A stretch of DNA of 64,000 nucleotides from Spiroplasma_E ixodetis_B (GTDB lineage Bacteria > Bacillota_I > Bacilli_A > Mycoplasmatales > VBWQ01): assembly GCF_040369795.1 (NCBI RefSeq), contig NZ_AP028955.1, positions 558,001 through 622,000 on the forward strand, read 5' to 3'. The translations under genes were made by a program, and so were the position numbers. Below are positions 43,476 through 53,805 of the stretch, piece by piece (the stretch's first letter is position 1; the number at the start of each line of letters is the position of its first letter). The notes beneath the pieces were generated by a model. That model was not told the DNA's origin, ran no database searches, and saw nothing but the letters and a program-made list of their open reading frames with translations.

Positions 43476-43647
43476 ATGCAAACTATTATTTCTTCCGCCA
43501 TATTCTCCTAATTTAAATCCAATTGAACATTTTTGATTTGCTATAAAACATAATATAAGAAAAATATTACCAAATTATTGACCAAATATTAAAAAAGCTA
43601 TTGATTTTGTTTTTCAAGATATGAGTAAACATTACTTTAGTTAGCTA
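43476..43647 (+). mobile_element. IS630-family fragment (3' end)
   Basis: atgcaaactatta to the right terminus ttagcta at 43647; it encodes KLLFLPPYSPNLNPIEHFW...HYFS. Its inner breakpoint (atgcaaac) is the same IS630 position at which the fragment 24917-25088 ends. Confidence 0.8.
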
Positions 43648-43734
43648 TATATTTATTCTGAAACTATCAATCATATTTTTCTTATATTCTTTAGGTGTGT
43701 TTTCTAATGTTTTTCTTAATAAATCATCTAACAT
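43645..43734 (-). pseudogene. Short unknown gene truncated by IS630
   Basis: MLDDLLRKTLENTPKEYKKN and nine more residues, with AAGGAAG before the ATG. The stop TAG is supplied by the IS630 terminus, so only the first ~29 codons of the gene survive. Not identified. Confidence 0.45.
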
Positions 43735-43922
43735 ATTCTTTATCTTCCTTTGATTATTAAAATTAACTTAATAAAAATCCTAATATAGAAAATATCTATA
43801 CTAGGAAAGAACATTTATTAAATTACTAGGTAATAATATCATATTTTTTTAAAACACAAAGAAAAAAATACTACTCCAGTTATAAATAAAAATTAAATGC
43901 CTCAACTATTTTTTTATTTTTA

Positions 43923-44983
43923 TTAAAACGGATTATAAATATTTTTTAAATTTTGAATAATATGTTCTCTCACCATTCCATCTTTAATTGAATTAGTAAA
44001 AGCAGAAATTTTAGGCTTTAAAAGATTATAACGATCCATATTTTGTGGAAGTGTAGTATCTATTATTGGCATATCTTTTAAATTATCATCGAATATTTGT
44101 ACTACTTCCGAATATAAATTAAGTATATTAGCATAAGCATTAAAAACTGATACCATATAATTAACATATAAAAAATTATCAACTCCGTGTTGTCGCAAGA
44201 GATCTATAATTATTTTTTTATTAGCAATGATATCACCTGTTGATTCCATTTCTTTTAGAGCATTAGCAATTTTATCGGTTTCATCTACTCTTAATATACC
44301 TATCATTTTTAACTTTTCAACAGTACTGTAACATCCCTCATAATTTGTATTATTTTTTAATTTGTTTATACTTTGTTTTAATGTTTCACTATTTTGATAT
44401 AAATCAATAACAGTGTTAATGTCTGTTACATTAACATTTAAAAAAGGAAGATTATTATCAATACTACTAAATATTTTATGAGTAACAGAAATTGTCGGTA
44501 TTTCATTTTTAATAACACCATAACTTAATGATTTATTACCGAAAACACTAGTAACCATCATAATAATTACGATACTACCTAAAATACTAATTCTAATAAA
44601 ATTAATTAAAATTCCAAATGTAGCATTTATTGCTTTATGTTCAATTTTATTTTTATTAAAAAGTACAAAATATAAAATAATATAGATTATTCAAAATAAA
44701 ATATTAATGCCAATAATCCAAACAATAGCATATATCAAAAATCCAATATTATCAGTTAATAAATTCTTAAATGAAGCAAAACTACCGCTAAGGTCACTAA
44801 ACCATGGTGATACCATATTTTTAAAATAATTTATTAACATTGGTTTAAATGCCAACATTAAACCAATACTAAGTAAATTACCAGCGCTAATAAATATTAA
44901 TGCTCTTCCCCCAATAAAAAACCAGTAACAATACCAAAAATAATAATATCCCATAATAATGGAGAAACATTAATAAATATCAT
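43923..44983 (-). pseudogene. CvpA-like membrane protein, frameshifted
   Basis: Starts MIFINVSPLLWDIIIFG at 44983 (AAGGAAGGG upstream), 16 bp after tyrS. Near 44910 the T6/G5 runs are one base short, so the frame moves from IVTGFLLG to GRALIFISAGNLLSIGLML. It then stays open to TAA 43923 through three further hydrophobic segments (LIYAIVWIIGINILFWIIYI, FIRISILGSIVIIMM) and a ~200-residue soluble C-terminal part. The helix pattern and Gly-Arg turn suggest the CvpA family; the long tail is not typical. A sequencing error in the homopolymer is possible. Confidence 0.45.
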
Positions 44984-44999
44984 ATTTAAATACCCTTCC

Positions 45000-46616
45000 T
45001 TATTTATGAACAACTATAAAATAATGACGCTTACCTTTTTTAATAACCGTTACTTGATTATTAATTGCGTTTTTTTTACTAATAATAAAATTTATATTGG
45101 TAATTTTTTCACCATTAACGACTATTGAACCTTGTATAATTAGTTCTCTTGCTATTCTTTTTGAATTACAAATTTGATTATTAACTAAAAAATCAATTAT
45201 TTGTTCATTATGATCAAGATTAAAATGTGGTACATCTTTTAAAACCTGTAAAATCTCAAATGAAATCATTTGATGAATCCGATCGTGGAAAAAAGCATTA
45301 GTAATATTAATAGCACTAAAATATCCATTTAATTTATGAATAAATACCGTTAATAAAGCTGCTAAAATCTTTTGTCCATAATGTTGCTTAACATCACTAT
45401 TATGAATTACCAAAATTTTTGCTATTTGTTCTTCACTAAATAAAGTTAAAGAATTAAAAAAAGTAGGCAAATCTTTATCTTCCTGATTAAATAAAAATTG
45501 ATATAACTCATAAGGTGAAGTTTTTTCACTATTTAAAAATATAGCACCTTTTTCGCTTTTACCAAATTTTTCACCATTAGATTTAGTTAATAAATTAATA
45601 GTAATACCAGCAGCATGATGTTCATCACCTTTTTGTTTTCTAATTAAATCTAAACCAGCAGTAATATTACCTCATTGATCACTACCACCAGATTGAATAT
45701 AACATTGCTCTTTTTCATATAAATGATAAAAATCATACGCTTGTAATACCATATAAGAAAATTCAGTATAAGAAAATCCAGAATTTAAACGATTAGCAAT
45801 CATTTCTTTTCCTAACATTTGATTAATATTAAAATGCTTACCAATATCACGCAAAAAATTTGTAACTGTTAGTGGACCTAATCATGTTTGATTATTAATA
45901 ATTTTAATTGGCTTAATTTTATTGTTTAATGTTCCCAATGGTAATTTTAAAAATGTAATTCAAGTTTCTACATAACTATCACAATAATTTAACAATTTTT
46001 TAAAAGAAAGATTATTTAAATCACTTTTCATAGTAATTCACTTTTGATCAAAATTACAAATTTCATATAAATTTTTTAGTACTGATGCTGATAATCCTAA
46101 TTCTTCTCAAGGTAAGGGCAATGTTTTTAAAATACTACTTAAAGTCTGTTGATATCGATTATTTGGATTAATACTTTTAATAATCATCTCTAATGTTTCA
46201 TATTCTTTATCATTTAATAAATTACATGTTTTAATTAATTCTAATGATGTTAAATTATCAATATTTTCATAACTTAATAATGTCACTAACTGCTCTTTTA
46301 TTTTTCTAACATTAGTTTGTAACACATTTTCATCTAATAAATTACGTTCTTTATTTTTACCACTTGGATCACCGATCATTGCCGTTGTACCACCAATAAC
46401 AGCAATTGGTTGAAAACCAAATATAGCAAAACGATGCAATAAAATAATTTGTAGTAAATTACCTAAATGTAATGAATCATTAGTTGGATCAAAACCACAA
46501 TATATTCCTTTTCCTAATTTTCCTGCATTAATTACTTTATCTATGCTACTAATATCTTTTAAGATATTACGTCATTTTAATTCGTCAATAATATTGGATT
46601 TTATTATATTATTCAT
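45000..46616 (-). CDS. tyrS: Tyrosyl-tRNA synthetase with internal insertion
   Basis: Charges tRNA-Tyr. 538 residues against about 420 for the usual bacterial enzyme. The class I signatures are present: HLGN (HIGH motif) near residue 50 in CGFDPTNDSLHLGN, GGTTAMIGDPSG, the tyrosine-site TEFSYMVLQAYDFYHLY and QSGGSDQWGN, KFGKS (KMSKS motif), and a C-terminal S4-like RNA-binding domain (SIVVNGEKITNINF). Between QL at residue 110 and NNQTWL at about 241-246 lies ~130 residues where the standard enzyme has roughly 20-25; that insertion has no recognised domain. I checked the insertion codon by codon from 45855 to 46107 and saw no TAA/TAG. It lies in a unit with the gene at 46625-47083. Confidence 0.93.
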
Positions 46617-46624
46617 AGCATCTC

Positions 46625-47083
46625 CTATTTATTTTCATCTAAAATATCATCAACTAACAAATCAATAGTTGTAATAACTGTATCGTTATTATTACTTGCA
46701 TTATTGTAATTAATAGATGTAGTTTCTTTAAATATTTTATCGCGAAATTCTAGATAGCGCGATGGTAAACTATCATATATTTGTTGTTTTTCTCTATTTT
46801 TTTTAATTTGTGCAATTCTAGTATTATCAAGATTACTAGAATTATTATACGCTACTTCTTTTTCACGAAAAATATTTTCTTTAGTTTTTTTATCAACATA
46901 TTGCTCAATAGCGCTAGAACTGCTATCGGCTTTTTTAATATTAATTGGAATCGTAGTTATTTTTTGGTGATTAAGACCAAATATAGGTGAAATAATATTA
47001 CTTAATTGATAATATTCTTTTTTAGCGTTATCAACATTAGTAGTAACATTTTCAATTTCAACTTCTGTATTTTCTATTGTCAT
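46625..47083 (-). CDS. Hypothetical hydrophilic protein (152 aa)
   Basis: MTIENTEVEIENVTTNVDNA... is charged, Asn/Ser-rich, with no membrane segment or signal. The middle (FREKEVAYNNSSNLDNTRIAQIKKNREKQ) could be helical or disordered. It ends 8 bp before tyrS on the same strand and has an extended -10 promoter 30 bp upstream, so it leads the tyrS unit. Not recognised. Confidence 0.6.
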   Translation of the reverse strand: MTIENTEVEIENVTTNVDNAKKEYYQLSNIISPIFGLNHQKITTIPINIKKADSSSSAIEQYVDKKTKENIFREKEVAYNNSSNLDNTRIAQIKKNREKQQIYDSLPSRYLEFRDKIFKETTSINYNNASNNNDTVITTIDLLVDDILDENK

Positions 47084-47113
47084 AATAATTTCTTAATGAT
47101 AATCAATAATTAA

Positions 47114-47122
47114 ATTATAACA
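47114..47122 (-). promoter_or_regulatory. Extended -10 promoter (TGTTATAAT)
   Basis: Minus strand TGTTATAAT, 30 bp before the 152-aa gene and hence driving tyrS. It is the same nonamer as upstream of the gene at 21638. Confidence 0.55.
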
Positions 47123-47273
47123 TTTTAATGATTAATTATCCCTAATATAAGGTGAATAAATTTCATAATCTTCATTAAGATAAAATAATTACTAGTGAAT
47201 ATCAATTAATTTTATAAAAAGTACTAATAACTTTTCTCAAATTTATTTTTAATAAAAAATAAAATAATAAAAA

Positions 47274-47300
47274 AGTAGTACTTGTTTATAAAGCACTACT
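47274..47300 (-). terminator. Intrinsic terminator after XRE gene
   Basis: A 10-bp stem AGTAGTGCTT / AAGTACTACT (one mismatch) with a 7-base loop, followed on the minus strand by T6 and more T-rich sequence. It sits 20 bp after the XRE stop codon and separates that unit from the tyrS promoter. Confidence 0.75.
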
Positions 47301-47320
47301 AAAAGTGTATAAAATTGATT

Positions 47321-47617
47321 TTATTCAACACTAAATGTGTCATATAAATTTGAAGTATCAATATTATCAAACCCTAAAGCAAAAAACTCACTAATAGATG
47401 AATCCAACCCATTAATTATTTTTAAGATTGCAACTAAAGATACGTTTCTTGTTCCTCTTTCAGCATCAGAAATATAATTACGATGTAGGCCGCTTGCTTC
47501 TCCAAGTTTCTCTTGTGAAAATTTTCTACCTTTTTGATTACGTAAAGTTTTCATTCGTTTTCCAAAAGCATTCAATAAATCTTGACGACCTTTGCTTAAA
47601 ATTTCTTTCTTTTTCAT
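47321..47617 (-). CDS. XRE-family helix-turn-helix regulator
   Basis: 98 residues. The Cro/C1-type HTH spans about 15-72 (KRMKTLRNQKGRKFSQEKLGEA, then SGLHRNYISDAERGTRNVSL), with a short acidic tail. A GAGGAGG ribosome site precedes ATG 47617. It lies 33 bp after whiA on the same strand and is followed by a terminator, so it is probably the last gene of the hprK-lgt-trxB-whiA unit. A standalone transcriptional regulator; target unknown. No sign of a partner methylase or toxin beside it. Confidence 0.85.
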   Translation of the reverse strand: MKKKEILSKGRQDLLNAFGKRMKTLRNQKGRKFSQEKLGEASGLHRNYISDAERGTRNVSLVAILKIINGLDSSISEFFALGFDNIDTSNLYDTFSVE

Positions 47618-47650
47618 TGTATGGCCTCCTCTTATACTTTTATTATTAAC

Positions 47651-48598
47651 TTACAATGTTTCTTGATACTTTTTCTTAATTTCGCGAATTAAATGATTAA
47701 CCCCAGACTTAGTAATGACAAAACCAGTTTCTTGATAGTAAAGTTCACCCAATTCTGAAAGTGATGCTTCAGGATTTTTTAATCTTAAATTTGAAATAAT
47801 TTGAACTTTTAATGACAACGCTTTGAAAAGTTTTTTATCTTTTAAAACAGAAATCATTATAACTTGCTGGTCTCCAGCATTTAAAATTTTTTGTTGATTA
47901 GAAATATCAATATTATTAAAACGATTAATATTATTAAATAATTCTCGTGAAATGCGTTTATCTTCAAAAGCGAAAACTGCTTGTGGACAATCAATTATTT
48001 TTAAAAAGTCAGAAATTATATTAGATTTTTTTAGATAAAGCACCGTTTTATTACGACGTTTTATTGTTTTAAAGTTTAATTTAAAATTTTTTAATAAAAT
48101 ATTTTTAATTTTTTTAGCTAACATATCATTATGAAATTGTAATTCCAAATGGTAGTTAGGTGTTGAAGGAGAATTGATACTGCCAACTACAAGGAAGATT
48201 CCTGCGATATACGCTCTTATACAATGCTCTTTTATTATATTCTGGTGCATCGCTTCTTTCTCAATAAAAAGATATTTATCTTGAAGCATTAAATCATTAA
48301 TAATAAAATCAATTTTATTATTAATACGAATATTATACACCTTTGGACGCTCAAATTTATTTAAAACATCCACCATAACTATCAATTTTACGTCTTTATA
48401 TTGATTTTTTAAAAATTTATATATTAACCTAGTGGTTTTGTTATGAAAAGTATGAATAATAATCTCATTATTTATTTTATCTGAATTTGTAATCTTACCA
48501 TTAATAAGCGAATATGCTGATAGCAAAGATTTCTGACAACAATTTTTAAAACTTTTTTGACAGATTTCATCTTTTACACTTGTTGTAAATGATATCAT
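47651..48598 (-). CDS. whiA: DNA-binding protein WhiA
   Basis: Gram-positive regulator with a degenerate LAGLIDADG homing-endonuclease fold and a C-terminal HTH. 315 residues. The N-terminal MISFTTSVKDEICQ is the usual WhiA opening; AYIAGIFLVVGSINSPST is the LAGLIDADG-like segment; NPEASLSELGELY...ITKSGVNHLIREI is the HTH. ATG 48598 is chosen because GAGGTG lies 7 bp upstream; the GTG at 48607 is part of that ribosome site. It follows trxB by 23 bp, an arrangement common in Firmicutes and Mollicutes. Confidence 0.92.
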   Translation of the reverse strand: MISFTTSVKDEICQKSFKNCCQKSLLSAYSLINGKITNSDKINNEIIIHTFHNKTTRLIYKFLKNQYKDVKLIVMVDVLNKFERPKVYNIRINNKIDFIINDLMLQDKYLFIEKEAMHQNIIKEHCIRAYIAGIFLVVGSINSPSTPNYHLELQFHNDMLAKKIKNILLKNFKLNFKTIKRRNKTVLYLKKSNIISDFLKIIDCPQAVFAFEDKRISRELFNNINRFNNIDISNQQKILNAGDQQVIMISVLKDKKLFKALSLKVQIISNLRLKNPEASLSELGELYYQETGFVITKSGVNHLIREIKKKYQETL

Positions 48599-48621
48599 TA
48601 CTATCACCTCAATTGTACACT

Positions 48622-49587
48622 TTATTCATTAAAATTATCAATAAAATTTATTAAATATTGTGCTGCAATCGCTCCATCGTTAACAGCAGTTACTATTTGT
48701 CTTAAATTTTTAGCAATTACATCACCAGCTGCATATAATCCCGGGATTTTAGTTTGGCACTTATCATTAACTATAATATAACCATTGCTATCGCAAATAT
48801 CTAAATCTTTAACAAATTTTGTAACAGGATCAGAACCAATATAAGGAAATAAGGCATCAGTAGTAATTTCACTAATTTCCTTAGTTTTAATATTTTGAAT
48901 TTCTAATTTACCTACTTTTTTCTTATCCTCAGCACCTAATACTTTTAATACAACATGATCAGTTATTAAATTAATATTTTCATTATTTTTAACTTTATTA
49001 ACGGTTTTATCATCAGCACGAAATTGATCACGACGATGAATAAGATTAACTTTATTAGTAAATCTTGTTAAATATAAAGATTCTTCACAAGCAGCATAAC
49101 CACCGCCAACTACACTAATAATTTTATTCTTAAATAAAGCGCCATCACAAACAGCACAATTAGAAACACCGCGATTAGCATATTCCTCTTCACCAGGAAT
49201 ACCAATTTTACGTTCTAATGAACCAGTAGTTATAATTACTCCTTTAGCAATAAGAACATCACCACTACTTAAAAGGACTGTTTTAATTTTATGATTTTCA
49301 CTATCTGTGATTTTAATAACTTCATCAGTAACAAATTCAACTTGTAGTTTCTCAACTTGCTTTTGCATTTTTTCTGATAATTCAGGTCCTAAAATATAAT
49401 CATAACCTGGATAATTTTCAATTTCAGAAGTTTTAATCATTTTTCCACCAACAATATATTTTTCAATAATCACAGTTTTAAGATTTGCTCTTTGTGCATA
49501 AATAGCAGCTGTCATTCCTGCTGGACCACCACCAATAACTACTAAATCATAATCATATTTATTTTCTTTATTAGTATGATTTTTCAT
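48622..49587 (-). CDS. trxB: Thioredoxin-disulfide reductase
   Basis: Transfers electrons from NADPH via FAD to thioredoxin in the cytoplasm. 321 residues: FAD-binding VVIGGGPAGMTAA (16-28), redox centre CAVCDG at about 150, NADPH-binding VVGGGYAACEE, and C-terminal FAD motif PGLYAAGDV. Start ATG 49587 (MKNHTNKENKYDYDLV) has AAAGGAG 10 bp upstream; the longer frame to 49635 lies within lgt and lacks a ribosome site. Overlaps the end of lgt by 17 bp, implying translational coupling. Confidence 0.94.
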   Translation of the reverse strand: MKNHTNKENKYDYDLVVIGGGPAGMTAAIYAQRANLKTVIIEKYIVGGKMIKTSEIENYPGYDYILGPELSEKMQKQVEKLQVEFVTDEVIKITDSENHKIKTVLLSSGDVLIAKGVIITTGSLERKIGIPGEEEYANRGVSNCAVCDGALFKNKIISVVGGGYAACEESLYLTRFTNKVNLIHRRDQFRADDKTVNKVKNNENINLITDHVVLKVLGAEDKKKVGKLEIQNIKTKEISEITTDALFPYIGSDPVTKFVKDLDICDSNGYIIVNDKCQTKIPGLYAAGDVIAKNLRQIVTAVNDGAIAAQYLINFIDNFNE

Positions 49588-50773
49588 ATAATCATTCTCC
49601 TTTACGAAATCTTGATGGTGCAATAATTTGTGCAAATATTACTAAAATAACACCTAAAATAATTCACATTCCAGAAACTATCATCGAAGTTGAAACATTG
49701 GCTATTTTCATAATGTCTCTATTATCACGAAGCGGTTCTAAAATCATTCTAATAATACCATAAAAGACAAAGTATAAACTACCTGATACTCCTGCATATG
49801 TTACTCGATAATTATTAGGATTATACATAGTATTTAAAGATTTAGAATGTGGTTGCATATTATATTTAATCTTTAAATATCATTTTTTTATCTTTGATTT
49901 AACTTTTGAATGTGTTTTAACATCTTTTCAAGGTATTTTTTCAAAACTTTTAACACTATTCTTATTGGGTGTAAAATCAAAATATGCTTGTTTTCAACTT
50001 TCATATTTAAATTTACGATATCCATGAATTTTTTTAATAACCGTTCAAGGTTTTAAAAAATCTTTTCCAACAATTGGATTAGTCTTTAAAGGTGAAATAA
50101 ATTGCGAAGAATCTAATTTTCATGGTTTTTTACTAAATATTTGTCCTGTTTTTGGTACAAAAAAAGTTAAAAAGAATCAACCAAATAATGAAGATAATGA
50201 CTCATATAAAAATAAAGGTTGACGATAAACAGCAACAGGATCTGGTTTATTGCTATTAAAACCATAATGTAAATGATTATTTATTCATGTTGGTAATCAG
50301 TTGAAAGGATGACCAACATCAGCTCCTAGTAATTCTTGATTAAAAAAATTACCTCATCTACCAATCGCTTGACCTAATAAAATATTCGGAACAATACAAT
50401 CAATAAAAACTCACATTGAAATTTGTAACTGTTTTGAAGTACGATAAAAAATAAAGAATCCTACTATCATTCCAACTGTAACGCCTCCTTCAATTGCCAT
50501 ACCACCTCTTCAAACGGCAACTACATCAAGTGCATTTTCAATTGCGCTAGTATTATTAAGAACATATCATGCTCTTGCTCCTATTAATCCCGCTAATGCA
50601 ATAACTAATGTTCCTCATTCTAAAGTTTTAGTTGGAATATTACGAAGATATAATTTTATTCATGAAGCAATGACAGCAGTTAAAAACCCTACTGCCATTA
50701 ATACCGAATAAATATGAATTCCCGTTCCCGGAATATCGGTAATTAAACTATTGTATCCATCATCATTAATCAT
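49571..50773 (-). CDS. lgt: Prolipoprotein diacylglyceryl transferase
   Basis: Membrane enzyme that adds diacylglycerol to the lipobox Cys of prolipoproteins. 400 residues when the TGA codons are read as Trp; the family is usually 260-300. The Lgt core is seen in WRGGMAIEGGVTVGM, then GRWGNFFNQE (the Lgt signature) and RQPLFLYESL. A basic, hydrophilic segment of ~120 residues (about 205-330: KKPWKLDSSQ...KSKIKKWYLKIK) separates it from the last helices (YGIIRMILEPLRDN). That insertion should lie on one membrane face. AAGGAAA precedes ATG 50773; TAA 49571 lies beyond trxB's start. Confidence 0.93.
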
Positions 50774-50806
50774 ATTTTTTTCCTTTTTGATAATTTAATA
50801 ATTAAA

Positions 50807-51754
50807 TTATTTCTTTTTTGTTAAATTTCTAATTATTTGTTTTTGAAAACTAACAGTAGCGTCTTGACCTTCATCTTTTAACTTTAAACTAATAACTGCT
50901 GCTTCAATTAAATAAGCTAAATTTCTTCCTGGACTAACAGGAATAATTATTTTAGGCACTTTAATTTCAAAAAAAACATCAAAGTTATTATGATCACCAA
51001 GTCGATCAACTTTATTTCAACCATCATTTTCAATTCTAATTAAATTAATAATTAAATTTACTTGACTCTCATGCATTATAACATGATATCCATACATTTT
51101 GGTAATATCTAGGATACCTATTCCTCTAATTTCAATTAAATTTTTAATAATCGGATTAACTTTTCCTACAATTTTATTATTAACTTTTAAAATATCAATA
51201 CTATCATCACCAACAAATAAGTGCCCATTACGTAATAAATCTAATGTTGTTTCTGATTTACCAATACCACTTTCACCTGTAATTAGGACACCATAACCAA
51301 AAATATTTACTAAAGTACCATGTAAACGTTTAGATTCAGATAAACGTTCAACAATATACGTAGAAACTGTTGCTGCAAATTCAGAAGTAAAAAATAATAC
51401 TTCAATAATTGGAACTGTTGAATTAATCGCTTTAGCACAGTCACATAATTCTTTTTTAAATTTAAAATTAGGTGTTACAAAAATAGCGGGAATATGATCT
51501 TCTAAAATATTACTAAAATGGTTCTTAAATTCTGTTTTTGGTAAATAGGAAATATATTCGCTTTCTTTACTGCTTAATAAAATTATACGACAACTACGTG
51601 AGATTTGTTTAGTTTTAAATCCTGTTAACTCTAAACCACCACGATTAGTACCGATATTAGTAATAATTCTTTTTTCAATTGGAATTTTGGGATTAATATA
51701 TAAAATTGTTAAATTAAATTTTGTTACTATTTCGCCAACACTAAGGTTTTCCAT
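50807..51754 (-). CDS. hprK: HPr kinase/phosphorylase
   Basis: Phosphorylates and dephosphorylates Ser-46 of HPr, linking carbon supply to PTS activity. 315 residues. P-loop GESGIGKS (160-167), FVGDDSIDI, and the family signature IEIRGIGILDI, followed by the C-terminal dephosphorylation region (SPGRNLAYLIEAA). ATG 51754 (MENLSVGEIV) has AGGAAA upstream; the in-frame ATG at 51805 lacks a ribosome site. First gene of the hprK-lgt-trxB-whiA unit. Confidence 0.94.
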
Positions 51755-51915
51755 ACTTAATTTCCTGCCTTTTATAATTAAAATTTTTGAAATAATTTTA
51801 AACATAATATAATTATATATAATATATCAGCAGAAAGTTTATTATTAACAAAAATATACATAAGTTTCTAAAAACATTAAAAAAACTATTGAATAATATA
51901 ATAAAAAATTACTAA

Positions 51916-51984
51916 AGACATATTCCGTAAATAAATTTTAAATTATTAATTGACTTTTAAAAAATTTATTTACGGAATATGTTT
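51916..51984. repeat. Miniature IS5 (69-bp palindrome)
   Basis: agacatattccgtaaataaa at one end and its complement (ttacggaatatgttt) at the other, with only IS5 left-end sequence (attaattgacttttaaaa) between. It contains no coding sequence and would fold into one long hairpin. It lies 162 bp upstream of the hprK start. Confidence 0.75.
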
Positions 51985-52167
51985 AATGTTACAAGAGCAG
52001 CTACTTATAATTGAATTAAGCAATTTACTAATTCAGGCGGTTTTAAAACCAAAGATAACCGTTCTGTTGAAGAAAATGAATTAATTAAATTAATAAAAGA
52101 ATTCAAACAGTTACTAATGGAAAATGATATTTTAAAGCAAGCAGCACTAATAATAGGCAGAAAATAG
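51985..52167 (+). pseudogene. IS3-family OrfA, C-terminal part
   Basis: NVTRAATYNWIKQFTNSGGFKTKDNRSVEE...ALIIGRK then TAG. The first ~32 residues are missing. The end cagaaaatag is where a -1 shift would lead into orfB. Confidence 0.65.
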
Positions 52168-52208
52168 AAATTATTACTAAAAATAAAGTTAAATATAAAA
52201 TTCGTACA

Positions 52209-52558
52209 ATGTGTCGTTTTTTAAAAATCTCTAAATCAACATATTATTTTAATTTCAAGAAAAAAGAAGATAAAATTCAAAATAATATGTATGATGAAAC
52301 TGTTATTAGTGCTTTTAAAGAAAATAAAGAAACTTATGGAACAAGAAGATTAAAAGTTGTTCTAAAAGAAAAGAAAATTAATTTATCAAGACGAAAAATT
52401 AAAAAAATTATGAATAAACATAATTTAATATCAAAATACACTAAATTATCATACAAAAATTATCATAATAAAGTCAATGATAGTCAAATTACTAATCTTG
52501 TTAATAGAGACTTTAATAATAGGCTTAAAAATGAAGTTATTGTTATTGATTTAACTTA
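52209..52558 (+). pseudogene. IS3-family OrfB, N-terminal part
   Basis: MCRFLKISKSTYYFNFKKKED...NEVIVIDLTY, cut by IS630 just after the first Asp-containing strand of the rve core (S-to-I change, VIDLTY). No catalytic domain remains. Confidence 0.7.
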
Positions 52559-53570
52559 TAGCTAACTAAAGTAATGTTTACTCATAAATAATGTAAAATA
52601 ATAATATGTAATTTAAACAGTTTTTGAATTTAAAAGTACAATTCAGCAATATTTAAAATAGATTAGGAAGATTAAATTATGCCGAAACCATACAGTGAAG
52701 ACTTACGAAGAAAAGTAATAGAAGCCTATGAAAGTAAAAACATGAAAATTAAAGAAATTTGTAAAGTGTTCAATATTACTAGAAAGACTTTATTCTTATG
52801 AAGAAAAAGAAAAAAAGAAACTGGGCATATAAAACCAATTTTGAATTATCAAAAAGGACATAGCCACAAAATAAAGGATTTAGATGAATTAAAAAATTAT
52901 TTAGCGCAAAATAAAGATGTTACAGTTCAAAAAGTAATTGAAAAATTTGGTGATATGACTAAAGAAACAGTTTATAACTATTTCAAAAAACTAAATTATA
53001 CATATAAAAAAAACTTTTTTATATGAACAAAAAGATAAAAATAAAAAAGAAGATTTTTTAAAAGAAATAGCTAAAATAATTAATGAAGATTTAGTATATA
53101 TTGATGAATCTGGAATTGATGATAATTAATTTTATAAATATGGTTGATCTGAAAAAGGTAAAAGATTATTTGATAATAAACCCGCATATAAAATAAAAAG
53201 AGTGAGTATAATTGGTTCACTAAATAAAGGTAAATTAAAAGCCCTATGAGCATTTGAAGGACATTGCAACAGTAAAATTTTTGAATCATATGTAAAAAAT
53301 ATACTAATTCCAGTATTAAATCGTGGACAAATTATAGTTTTAGATAATGCAACGTTTCATAAATCTAAATTAGCACAACAATTAATTGAAAATGCTGGAT
53401 GCAAACTATTATTTCTTCCACCATATTCTACTAATTTAAATCCAATTGAACATTTTTGATTTGCTATAAAACATAATATAAGAAAAATATTACCAAATTA
53501 TTGACCAAATATTAAAAAAGCGATTGATTTTGTTTTTCAAGATATGGGTAAACATTACTTTAGTTAGCTA
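52559..53570 (+). mobile_element. IS630-family element, full length
   Basis: 1,012 bp with both termini (tagctaactaaagtaatg... and ...cattactttagttagcta, perfect inverted repeats of over 20 bp), flanked by TA on each side. Confidence 0.9.
52679..53567 (+). pseudogene. IS630-family transposase, frameshift and nonsense
   Basis: AGGAAG precedes ATG 52679. MPKPYSEDLRRKVIEAYESKN and the HTH region are intact. An A-tract near 53008 has one extra A (8 not 7) and shifts the frame at YTYKKTF; later NDNEF is N-stop-F near 53128. LDNATFHKS and NPIEHFW follow. Confidence 0.8.
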
Positions 53571-53751
53571 TATATTTACCCAACTTATTTTTATTAAATA
53601 AAGGATTACTCTCACATGTTTGCATAAAATAACGACTACCATCATCTTTAATTATAAATGGTAATATTGCAACACCTTTGTTATTACATCAAGGTTCTTC
53701 AACTCCATGCATAAAATCAACTTTAATTAATTTAAATCATTCTTTTTTCAT
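53560..53751 (-). pseudogene. Unknown gene truncated by IS630 (possible NUDIX N-terminus)
   Basis: MKKEWFKLIKVDFMHGVEEPWCNNKGVAIL... reads 63 residues, the last few and the stop coming from IS630. AAGGAAAAAA lies before the ATG. The opening resembles the part of some NUDIX hydrolases before their Nudix box, but that box would be in the lost part, so this is a guess. Confidence 0.4.
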
Positions 53752-53805
53752 ATTTATTTTTTCCTTTATAACAAAATTATAACTCTTATAAATAAATATT
53801 TCTAA

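Larger units (their letters stand above)
51985..52558 (+). mobile_element. IS3-family internal fragment
   Basis: Holds the second half of orfA (from NVTRAATYNWIKQF, 51988-52167) and the first 117 codons of orfB (52209-52558), with both termini lost. The mini-IS5 is on the left and IS630 on the right. Confidence 0.8.

Noticed and set aside
47321..47617. XRE protein as an antitoxin or restriction controller
   Set aside because: No toxin, methylase or nuclease gene is adjacent; it lies behind whiA in a housekeeping unit.
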